Origin: Candidatus Zixiibacteriota bacterium
Lineage (GTDB): Bacteria > Zixibacteria > MSB-5A5 > GN15 > FEB-12
NCBI GenBank assembly: GCA_040753875.1
Contig: JBFMDV010000020.1
Span: forward strand, 48,712-112,711
Length of the DNA stretch: 64,000 nucleotides
Direction of reading: 5' to 3'
Positions within the stretch are counted from its first letter, which is position 1, and each line of letters opens with the position of its first letter. The translations under genes and the position numbers were made by a program. Below the pieces are notes generated by a model that ran no database searches, had not been told where the DNA came from, and worked only from the letters and a program-made list of their open reading frames with translations. Below are positions 26,214 through 32,281 of the stretch, in pieces.

Positions 26214-27752
26214 CTATAGCCACAGATTTCTATCCAGCGTTCGATAGTGAATCGCCTCGGCGATATGTCCCATTTCGATTGACTCCGAGGCGGCCAGGTC
26301 GGCGATTGTCCGCGCCACTTTCAGAATGCGGTCATACGCCCTGGCCGAGAGCCCTTGCCGAGTTATCGCCAACGCCAGCAGTGAGTGTGATTTCTCGTCG
26401 ATCTTGCAGAACCGCCGGATATCGCACGGCTCCATGTGGGCGTTGGCGAAGATGTTTGGCTCGCTCTGGAAGCGTCGAAGCTGAAGCTGACGGGCTGCGT
26501 TCACGCGCTTTCGGATCTCCGATGAGTTCTCCCCTTTCGCCTCGGAGGAAAGCTCCTTGAACTTCACCGATGGCACCGTGATATGAATATCGATCCGATC
26601 CAATAGCGGCCCGGAGACCCGCGACATGTAGCGCTGAATCTCACCGGACGAACAGTGGCATTCATGCTGCGGGTCGCCGTAGTAACCGCAGGGACAGGGG
26701 TTCATGGCGGCGACCAGCATGAACGACGCCGGATAGGTGAGCGCCGTGGAGGCGCGCGAAATGGTCACCTGCTTGTCCTCCATCGGCTGCCGGAGCATTT
26801 CCAGAATATCCTTCTTGAACTCCGGCATTTCATCGAGAAACAGCACGCCGTGGTGAGCCAGGGAAACCTCACCCGGTTTGGGGATCGTGCCGCCTCCCAC
26901 CAATCCGGCGTACGACACGGTGTGATGCGGGGATCGGAACGGCCGCGTGGCGACCAGCGGTTCCTCGGGGCCAAGACGCCCGGCCACCGAATGGATTTTG
27001 GTGGTTTCGAGCGCTTCAGCAACACTCATGTCCGGCAGAATGGTCGGCATGCGCCGAGCGAGCATGGTCTTGCCCGAGCCGGGCGGGCCGATCATGATGA
27101 TATTGTGCCCTCCGGCAGCGGCGATCTCAAGCGCCCTCTTGGCCGACTCCTGCCCTTTGACATCAGAAAAGTCGATGGGATATTTCCGCGCTTCGTTGAA
27201 CACCGACGCGATGTCCACGTCGAACTGGCGGATGGTGGATTCATCTTCGAGAAAATGCACCGCCTGCTTGAGCGAATAAACCGGAAAGACCGGCACAGTG
27301 CCGGCCATGGCCGCCTCGCGGGCGTTCTCTTTCGGAACGATCATCCCTTTGATGCCGTTCCCCTCGTGTAAACTCATGGCCATGGGAAGAACGCCCGGCA
27401 CCGGCTTAAGGCTGCCATCGAGCGAGAGTTCGCCGACCAGCACGAATTCATCGACTCGCTCACGAATTATTTGCCCGGTTGCGGCCAGTATCCCGACCGC
27501 GATCGGCAGGTCGAAAGCAGACCCCTCTTTTTTCACATCGGCGGGGGCCAGATTGATAGTGACGCGTTTGACCGGAAAGACGAAATCAGAGTTTTTTATG
27601 GCCGCTGTGACCCGTTCTTTTGATTCCCTGACCGCCCCCTCCGGCAAACCGACCGTGACAAAGGCCGGCATCTGTTGCTGGATATCTGCCTCTACCTCGA
27701 CCGGGTAGGCATCCACACCGAGGGTCGCCGAAGAAATCACCTTGGCAAGCAC
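26214..27752 (-). CDS. comM: ComM/YifB family AAA+ ATPase (Mg-chelatase-like)
   Basis: ComM is a hexameric helicase promoting branch migration during integration of transforming DNA. The 512 residues show the N-terminal Lon-substrate-like domain (PAFVTVGLPEGAVRESKERV), Walker A IGPPGSGKTMLARR (about 218), Walker B VLFLDEMPEF (about 304), the zinc-like CPCGYYGDPQHECHCS insertion and a C-terminal GLSARAYDRILKVARTIADL helix-rich end typical of the family. The start is GTG at 27752 after AGGAGG. The presence of type IV pilin genes 3 kb away would suit natural competence, but that is inference. Confidence 0.92.
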   Translation of the reverse strand: MLAKVISSATLGVDAYPVEVEADIQQQMPAFVTVGLPEGAVRESKERVTAAIKNSDFVFPVKRVTINLAPADVKKEGSAFDLPIAVGILAATGQIIRERVDEFVLVGELSLDGSLKPVPGVLPMAMSLHEGNGIKGMIVPKENAREAAMAGTVPVFPVYSLKQAVHFLEDESTIRQFDVDIASVFNEARKYPIDFSDVKGQESAKRALEIAAAGGHNIIMIGPPGSGKTMLARRMPTILPDMSVAEALETTKIHSVAGRLGPEEPLVATRPFRSPHHTVSYAGLVGGGTIPKPGEVSLAHHGVLFLDEMPEFKKDILEMLRQPMEDKQVTISRASTALTYPASFMLVAAMNPCPCGYYGDPQHECHCSSGEIQRYMSRVSGPLLDRIDIHITVPSVKFKELSSEAKGENSSEIRKRVNAARQLQLRRFQSEPNIFANAHMEPCDIRRFCKIDEKSHSLLALAITRQGLSARAYDRILKVARTIADLAASESIEMGHIAEAIHYRTLDRNLWL

Positions 27753-27894
27753 AGACTGTAACCTCCTGACCGGCCGTAAGTTACGGCTCGGTCGGCCTTG
27801 TTGTCTCCCGTGACAGGTGACCTGCCATGCCAGTCATCCTGCCCCCGTGCCCATGCAGTCCCCGACCCCGGCTACAAGCAATATCGCAAGCGAC

Positions 27895-27913
27895 ACTGAC
27901 AGAACCTGTCAGT
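27895..27913. promoter_or_regulatory. 19-bp palindrome upstream of comM
   Basis: ACTGACAG and CTGTCAGT are perfect arms around AAC. T-rich sequence with runs of 6-7 T follows on the plus strand. It could be a protein-binding operator 143-161 bases upstream of comM, or part of a plus-strand terminator; the sequence does not decide. Confidence 0.35.
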
Positions 27914-27997
27914 TTGAATTCAACTTTTTTTGGATTTTTTGGTTTTTTTCATCGGCGCAGAAATTGACAAAATGGTCGGGAATTGGGAGTCAATCGG

Positions 27998-28447
27998 TCA
28001 GAGCCTGGTCAGATTAGCTGTCTTGAGGACTCCATTAAGGGATTGCGCGAAGCGGAGTTTTGGTCCGATGTGCTCGACAACGACAAAACGGCCATTGAGG
28101 TTGCGCTTGAGATCGCAGACTTCCCCAGTAATTCCGTGGGAAGAGTCGGCAAGCACCAAGGCATCGGTAAGCTGGTAGGTTCCATAGCTGTCAAAATAAG
28201 GTCTGGGCACTGAATCGGGAATAGAATCGGGCCGCTTATAAGAATAGGTGTTCGACGTGAAGACCCACCGGACGTACTGCGAATCGATCAGTTGAGTGCC
28301 GGGCGCCCACGAGTCATATGTCAGCCACCCGACGTATTCTCCTTCAACCGAATCATCGACCGGCGGTACCAGCCAGTCATCCTGACACGAGATTGCCATC
28401 AGTACGACAACTGCTACCATGAACGGAATCAGACATTTTCTCGCCAT
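27998..28447 (-). CDS. Small lipoprotein, paralogue A
   Basis: 149 residues with a signal and lipobox ending AISC near residue 21, so probably a lipid-anchored protein. It is clearly paralogous to the next gene upstream: shared blocks include VEG-Y-GWL, RPDSIP-SV, DSYG-Y-L, CD-KRNL-GRFVV and a final GV-KT. The mature part is beta-rich, about 120 residues, like a small lipocalin-type barrel, but no family is recognised. The ATG at 28447 follows GGGAGG; the frame also offers an upstream TTG with a worse fit. Confidence 0.68.
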   Translation of the reverse strand: MARKCLIPFMVAVVVLMAISCQDDWLVPPVDDSVEGEYVGWLTYDSWAPGTQLIDSQYVRWVFTSNTYSYKRPDSIPDSVPRPYFDSYGTYQLTDALVLADSSHGITGEVCDLKRNLNGRFVVVEHIGPKLRFAQSLNGVLKTANLTRL

Positions 28448-28537
28448 TGACAACCTCCCAGGGCAAAACCGAATCTGATGAACAATGTCGACAAGAAAGA
28501 CGTTGATGGGCGGGTCGATGTGCAGTATTGAACCCTG

Positions 28538-28576
28538 AAGAAGAAGAAAACCCCCGGCCTTACGGCCAGGGGCTGA
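28538..28576 (-). terminator. Intrinsic terminator between the two paralogous lipoprotein genes
   Basis: On the minus strand CCCCTGGCC and GGCCGGGGG pair around GTAA and TTTTCTTCTTC follows. It lies about 15 bases past the stop of paralogue B, so the two genes are separate transcripts or partly uncoupled. Confidence 0.8.
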
Positions 28577-28589
28577 AGCGGCAAGACCG

Positions 28590-29036
28590 CTATATCTTAT
28601 GTAATCGGACTGTCTTGATCACCCCACTGCTGCCCTGGGAAAATGTCACGTCGGTCTCAGTGTGCAAGATGACCACAAACCGTCCCTTCAGGTTTCGCTT
28701 TTCGTCGCATATCATAGGGCCGGGGGTCCAGTTATCGTTCTGTTCCAGAACAAGACCGTCACTTAACAGATACAAACCATACGAGTCGCAGTAGACACGG
28801 GCTACCGATTCCGGAATCGAATCGGGGCGCCGGAAGGTGAACGTATCAGCCTTGAAAATCCAGACGCAGGGCTGAGAATCCACGTACTTGCCCGTGGCTC
28901 CTGCGGAATCGAATATCAGCCAACCGTCGTAGGTACCCTCAACCGACTCTTCCGATTTCACCACGATATCATCGCGGCAGGCGATCATGATCCCTACCCC
29001 AAGCAGTACCAAGCCCAGAAAGACGAATTTTCTCAT
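28590..29036 (-). CDS. Small lipoprotein, paralogue B
   Basis: 148 residues from the ATG at 29036, with a lipobox ending MIAC near residue 20. The open frame extends upstream to 29453 but that part runs through repeat sequence and has no signal peptide, so it is rejected. It aligns end to end with paralogue A (both carry VEG-YDGWL/YVGWL, RPDSIPESVAR, DSYGLYLLSDGLVL, CDEKRNLKGRFVV). Tandem duplication is the simplest explanation. Function unknown. Confidence 0.68.
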   Translation of the reverse strand: MRKFVFLGLVLLGVGIMIACRDDIVVKSEESVEGTYDGWLIFDSAGATGKYVDSQPCVWIFKADTFTFRRPDSIPESVARVYCDSYGLYLLSDGLVLEQNDNWTPGPMICDEKRNLKGRFVVILHTETDVTFSQGSSGVIKTVRLHKI

Positions 29037-29545
29037 ACGCTCAAAGCTCCCAACAGTCATTCCAACTACAGTGGCGCGAATATAACCCTTTGCCGACCGC
29101 CTGCACAACAGAAAAATGCGGCCGGTCACTCGGATGACGGACCATGGAGCCGGAATGTGCATAAGTATCTGCTGGGGCATCGCAAGTGTGTGGCGGGCGT
29201 CTCTGCCAGACAGAAACCCACCCGCAAGCGGGTGGGCCACCCTGCTGGCGTTTGGTTCTCGGCTTCGCTCGAACCGACGCAAAAGGGCTCGAGCCGACGG
29301 GGGACGGCCTTGGAGGGTTCCTCGCGTCGACCGCAGCCCCATCGTCGCGTCGAGCGCAGTCGAGACGTGACAAGGCTGTGAGTATGCCGGCAATCGCTGT
29401 ACTGTATTGTCCACCAGCAGCTTACGTATGGTCGCATGCGGGACCGGGTTCAAATGTACTTGTACCGCAATCAGTAACTCTGTAGGTTGATCCGACTTTC
29501 GCCCGGAGAGTCGAAGTCACATTCTTCAATCAGGAGGTGTGGCGC
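29037..29545. repeat. Repeat-rich intergenic block before the candidate small RNA
   Basis: No gene is supported. It contains a perfect hairpin CCCACCCGC-AA-GCGGGTGGG (29217-29236), a GGTTCTCGGCTTCGCTCGAA block (about 29254), and GTCGCGTCGAGCGCAGTCGA (about 29344). The last two match the two ends of the 88-base unit repeated at 31296-31483, so this is a diverged copy. Confidence 0.7.
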
Positions 29546-29574
29546 TTGACTTTCGGAAAGTAGTTGCGTACAAT
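29546..29574 (+). promoter_or_regulatory. Sigma-70-type promoter of the candidate small RNA
   Basis: TTGACT (29546-29551), exactly 17 bases, TACAAT (29569-29574); each box matches 5 of 6 consensus bases. The predicted start, 6 bases on at 29580, coincides with the first base of a long helix. Confidence 0.65.
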
Positions 29575-29579
29575 TTAGT

Positions 29580-29655
29580 GAAGTTTACCGGTGACAGGAC
29601 GGCTCGGGACGCCCCCTCTATCCCGAGTCGAGGTTGCTGGTAAACTTCTTTTTTT
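29580..29655 (+). ncRNA. Candidate 76-nt structured small RNA
   Basis: The predicted transcript begins GAAGTTTACC (29580-29589), whose perfect complement GGTAAACTTC lies at 29639-29648, directly followed by seven T. Inside, CTCGGGA (29603-29609) pairs with TCCCGAG (29621-29627). Between the two helices is an asymmetric internal loop of 13 and 11 bases. Promoter, structure and terminator are all in register, and no reading frame of use is present. It lies 133 bases upstream of the RAYT gene, with two REP-like hairpins between. It matches no RNA family I recognise. A plain terminator with no function of its own is the alternative. Confidence 0.5.
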
Positions 29656-29672
29656 GAGTTTTGGTGTAGAAA

Positions 29673-29706
29673 GCCGTCAGGCAGAGACGCCTGACGGCAC
29701 CGAGAA
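29673..29706 (+). repeat. REP-like hairpin, family 1, upstream of RAYT
   Basis: GCCGTCAGGC and GCCTGACGGC around AGAGAC, followed by ACCGAGAA. Identical copies, including the ACCGAGAA tail, lie at 30277-30310 and 30353-30386. Confidence 0.85.
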
Positions 29707-29722
29707 ACAGTACGAACAAAGT

Positions 29723-29748
29723 GGTGTCGGGCGTCTCGGCCCGACACC
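29723..29748 (-). repeat. REP-like hairpin, family 2, upstream of RAYT
   Basis: GGTGTCGGGC and GCCCGACACC around GTCTCG. Read on the minus strand the loop is CGAGAC, close to the AGAGAC loop of family 1, so with the hairpin at 29673 it forms an inverted pair 24 bases apart. Confidence 0.8.
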
Positions 29749-29788
29749 CCGTAGTTGTCTGACATGTGAGGAAGCTATATATTGACGT

Positions 29789-30298
29789 ATGCCGAGGCGG
29801 GGAAGGACGCAACTCACTGACCAACGTGTTTTCTTTGCGACTATAACTACCAGAGAATTTGAACACCTATTCAAAACACGTGAACAGTTGACCGCCCTGC
29901 AGACGATTTTGGCTGAGGTTGTGAACAAGCATCAGGCTCGCCTCTATGGATTCGTCCTCATGCCCAATCACCTACATTTACTGATTGGCGTTTCAGGAGG
30001 CGGTCCAGGCCTTTCGCGGCTTATGCGTGACCTGAAGTCCCTATCGTGGCGGAGGTTGTTCCCAAGGCGGCCCGGTATTTGGATGGCCCGATTCGATGAT
30101 GTGGCGATCTACACAGACCACCAGTTCCGGACCAAACTGAATTACGTTCACAACAATCCGGTCAAGGCAGGATTAGTCACTTCGCCGGAGCTGTACCCGT
30201 TCAGCTCTGCTCGCGCATGGTACCTTAGAGAAGATGACGGTTTGACTGATACTACGCTGGGGCTTCCCATTGATGAGCCGTCAGGCAGAGACGCCTGA
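29789..30298 (+). CDS. REP-associated tyrosine transposase (RAYT, Y1/IS200-like)
   Basis: A 169-residue HUH-type single-strand transposase. It has the HxH motif within MPNHLHLLIG (about 54-63), the KSLSWRRLF helix, and the RAYT signature NYVHNNPVKAGLV with YPFSSARAWY after it; a tyrosine in this segment or the preceding IYTDHQF is the likely nucleophile. RAYTs are domesticated relatives of IS200 transposases that mobilise REP palindromes in trans and do not move as IS elements. Family-1/2 hairpins flank the gene. Its last codons (EPSGRDA) and TGA stop are encoded by a family-1 hairpin. Confidence 0.87.
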   Translation: MPRRGRTQLTDQRVFFATITTREFEHLFKTREQLTALQTILAEVVNKHQARLYGFVLMPNHLHLLIGVSGGGPGLSRLMRDLKSLSWRRLFPRRPGIWMARFDDVAIYTDHQFRTKLNYVHNNPVKAGLVTSPELYPFSSARAWYLREDDGLTDTTLGLPIDEPSGRDA

Positions 30299-30386
30299 CG
30301 GCACCGAGAATTGCATCGTTGGGGTTTTGACCTACAAACTTCCCTTCGATGAGCCGTCAGGCAGAGACGCCTGACGGCACCGAGAA
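30277..30386 (+). repeat. Two direct REP-like hairpins, family 1, at and after the RAYT stop
   Basis: Copies at 30277-30302 and 30353-30378, each with the ACCGAGAA tail and preceded by CGATGA or TGATGA, 76 bases apart start to start. The first overlaps the RAYT 3' end. The TCGATGAGCC/TTGATGAGCC flank is shared too, so the unit duplicated is longer than the hairpin. Confidence 0.85.
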
Positions 30387-30393
30387 AAGGTAA

Positions 30394-30427
30394 CACAAAA
30401 AAAGGCGCCCCGTGGGGGACGCCTTTC
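30394..30427 (-). terminator. Intrinsic terminator of pilin gene 1
   Basis: On the minus strand AGGCGTCCCC and GGGGCGCCT pair around CAC and seven T follow. It is about 20 bases beyond the pilin stop. Confidence 0.85.
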
Positions 30428-30446
30428 GCTTCCATTGTGGAAATGC

Positions 30447-30875
30447 TTAGCTGTTCACGTCGTTGGTCGTATTGGTCAAAGCACCGGTCTCAATGATTTG
30501 CCAAACGTCCGCGGTAGCGTCGTCGTCTAGTCCCGGAGCAGCCCAAGTAGCTATACACGTGAAGTTGGTGGCGTTAGCCACACTCATGTTGTAGCTGTAG
30601 TTGGCGCTGGCCTGGATTTCCACGCCGATCTGCGGGAACTGCTGGCCGCCGACAGCGGTGGCACCAGCATCACCATAGGTCGGGTTGGCCTGGCGATAGG
30701 CGTGCTGCATGGTGTAGATCTGCTTCAGAATCTGCTTGGCCTCGCTCTGCTTGGCCTTCGAAGACGCCTGCATGAAACGCGGTATAGCCAGAGCCGCCAA
30801 GATACCAATGATGACCACCACGATCATCAACTCGATAAGGGTGAAACCCTTGCGATTGTGGAACCGTGAGAACAT
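30447..30875 (-). CDS. Type IV pilin / pseudopilin 1
   Basis: 142 residues. The prepilin signal is MFSRFHNRKG followed by FTLIELMIVVVIIGILAALAIP, so prepilin peptidase would cut after Gly10 and methylate Phe11; Glu5 of the mature form is present. The globular part is short (about 95 residues), with AYRQANPTYGDAG and a C-terminal GLDDDATADVWQI. It lacks a clear pair of cysteines for a D-loop. It could be a major pilin or a GspG-like pseudopilin; the short length allows both. GGAGG precedes the ATG at 30875, and a sigma-54 promoter lies at 30938-30953. Confidence 0.85.
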   Translation of the reverse strand: MFSRFHNRKGFTLIELMIVVVIIGILAALAIPRFMQASSKAKQSEAKQILKQIYTMQHAYRQANPTYGDAGATAVGGQQFPQIGVEIQASANYSYNMSVANATNFTCIATWAAPGLDDDATADVWQIIETGALTNTTNDVNS

Positions 30876-30937
30876 AGTGCCTCCGTGAGTTAATCGGTTA
30901 GTTTTCAGGTTTGCCGATTTCATACGCGGTGGGACAT

Positions 30938-30953
30938 GGCAAAGGGCGTGCCC
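30938..30953 (-). promoter_or_regulatory. Sigma-54 promoter of pilin gene 1
   Basis: Minus-strand GGGCACGCCCTTTGCC. The invariant GG (-24) and GC (-12) are separated by exactly 10 bases, and GGCACG-N4-TTGC matches the consensus fully except the outermost bases. The start would be near 30927, giving a leader of about 50 bases. Confidence 0.75.
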
Positions 30954-31295
30954 TGACGATTCGCGGAATTTGCACAGCCGATTCGTTACCTAATGCGTTG
31001 CGTGCCAAGAGCGAGAAAGGAGTTCCCGGTGGTGAAATGCTCGAAAAGAGTATGGGGAATCTCCCCCGGTCAGAATTTGCCGAGGCGTTTTGCGAGCGAA
31101 TCTTGCGAAATGCAAGGGTTTTGAGGTTGGTGGCCCACCTGCTTGCAGGTGGGATCCAGGAGAGTGTGGACTCATCGCATAAGTGACGGGGATGCAATAA
31201 TCCCACCCGCAAGCGGGTGGGGCACCGAGCGAAGAAACCCCCTCACCTGTCTCTCCGCGACATCCTCTCCCAGAGGGAGAGGAATACAGTCCGTG

Positions 31296-31483
31296 TTCGG
31301 TTCTCGTCTTCGCTCGAACCGACGACAAGAGGTCGTTCTTCGACACGTAGCCGCTTCGTCGCGTCGAGCGTAGTCGAGACGCGGTTCTGTGGCTTTTCGG
31401 TTCTCGACTGCGCTCGAACCGACGACAAGAGGTCGTTCTTCGACACGTAGCCGCTTCGTCGCGTCGAGCGTAGTCGAGACGCG
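31296..31483. repeat. Tandem direct repeat, period 100 bases
   Basis: An 88-base unit at 31296-31383 recurs at 31396-31483 with only a few differences near its 5' end; the 12-base spacer is CGGTTCTGTGGC-like. The unit starts TTCGGTTCTCG, contains GACGACAAGAGGTCGTTC and ends GTCGAGCGTAGTCGAGACGC, so it holds two palindromes. Confidence 0.85.
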
Positions 31484-31496
31484 AATCAGATTGTGG

Positions 31497-31561
31497 TGTC
31501 GGGCGTCCCCGCCCGACATCTCGTAGAATTAGAGAGCCGTCAGGCGGGGACGCCTGACGGC
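31497..31561. repeat. Inverted pair of REP-like hairpins (families 2 and 1)
   Basis: TGTCGGGC-GTCCCC-GCCCGACA at 31497-31518 and GCCGTCAGGC-GGGGAC-GCCTGACGGC at 31536-31561. Read in the same sense both loops are GGGGAC. The pair faces outward with 17 bases between, the REPIN-like arrangement also seen at 29673-29748. Confidence 0.8.
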
Positions 31562-31705
31562 ACGGTATAACGAACTCTCCGTCTTTCTAAGATGATGTGT
31601 CGATAATAGTCCTTCTCCCCTCTGGGGAGAAGGTGCCCGGAGGCGCTGTCCCGAGCGAAGCCGAGGGGGCGGATGAGGGGCCGGGAGACGCCGAGCCGCA
31701 GATCC

Positions 31706-31738
31706 GCACAAAAGACAACGGGCGCTGCAAGGCGCCCG
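31706..31738 (-). terminator. Probable terminator of pilin gene 2
   Basis: On the minus strand GGGCGC and GCGCCC pair closely and GTTGTCTTTTG follows, about 30 bases past the pilin stop. Confidence 0.65.
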
Positions 31739-31767
31739 CCACAAGAATCAATCTCGCAGGACAATTG

Positions 31768-32196
31768 TTACAGGATAACGTCGTTCACCGGATTCGTGAG
31801 CGCGCCGGTCTGGTCGATCTGCCACTGGTCCGCCGACGGGTCATCGTCGAGACCCGGATTGGCGATCGTAGCAACGGCTGTAAACTGGTTCGCGTTGGCG
31901 ACTGTGATCTGGTAGGTGTATTTAGCGGTTACCGGTATTTCAATCCCAAGCGTCGGGAACCACTGACCGGCAAGAGCCGTGACGCCGGCATCGGCATAGG
32001 TGGCGGTTTCCTGCCGCTGCGCGTGCTGCATGGTATAGACGAGCTTCAGAATCCCCTGGGGCTCCGCCTGCTTGGCCTTGGTGCTGGCCTGCTTGAACCG
32101 CGGAATCGCCAGCGCCGCCAGGATACCGATGATGACCACAACGATCATCAACTCAATCAGCGTAAAGCCCCGATTGCTGTGACATCTCCGCAACAT
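31768..32196 (-). CDS. Type IV pilin / pseudopilin 2
   Basis: 142 residues from the ATG at 32196 (after GAGG), the same length as pilin 1. The signal MLRRCHSNRG precedes the mature FTLIELMIVVVIIGILAALA helix with Glu5. The C-terminal GLDDDPSADQWQI and GALTN-NDV blocks are shared with pilin 1 and mark recent paralogy. The frame is open further upstream to 32277, but only this start gives a proper prepilin leader. Its sigma-54 promoter lies at 32247-32261. Confidence 0.85.
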   Translation of the reverse strand: MLRRCHSNRGFTLIELMIVVVIIGILAALAIPRFKQASTKAKQAEPQGILKLVYTMQHAQRQETATYADAGVTALAGQWFPTLGIEIPVTAKYTYQITVANANQFTAVATIANPGLDDDPSADQWQIDQTGALTNPVNDVIL

Positions 32197-32246
32197 ATTC
32201 AAACCTCGCTTTCTGCGCATCCCGATCTTCATGAAGCCCCAAAAGG

Positions 32247-32261
32247 GCAATTCGCGTTCCA
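32247..32261 (-). promoter_or_regulatory. Sigma-54 promoter of pilin gene 2
   Basis: Minus-strand TGGAACGCGAATTGC matches TGGCACG-N4-TTGC with one mismatch; GG and GC are 10 bases apart. It lies between the activator stop and the pilin ATG, giving a leader of about 40 bases. Confidence 0.75.
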
Positions 32262-32281
32262 TGCCATTGCGCAACAAATGA

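Larger units (their letters stand above)
30954..31706. repeat. Repeat-rich block between the two pilin genes
   Basis: No gene is supported. Inside lie CCCACCTGC-TT-GCAGGTGGG (31134-31153), CCCACCCGC-AA-GCGGGTGGG (31202-31221), a tandem 100-base repeat (31296-31483), a family-2 REP-like hairpin (31497-31518), a family-1 hairpin (31536-31561) and a CTTCTCCCCTCTGGGGAGAA block (31611-31682) like those near 41030 and 57660. Confidence 0.75.

Noticed and set aside
29037..29453. N-terminal extension of the second lipoprotein
   Set aside because: It runs through repeat DNA and would hide the signal peptide and lipobox.
29789..30298. Complete IS200/IS605 insertion sequence
   Set aside because: The protein is of RAYT type (NNPVKAGLV signature), no tnpB is adjacent, and no IS ends were found beyond the REP-like hairpins.
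31134..31561. CRISPR array
   Set aside because: Repeats are palindromic, of several families and irregular in spacing; the 100-base repeat has only two units and no variable spacers; no cas genes.
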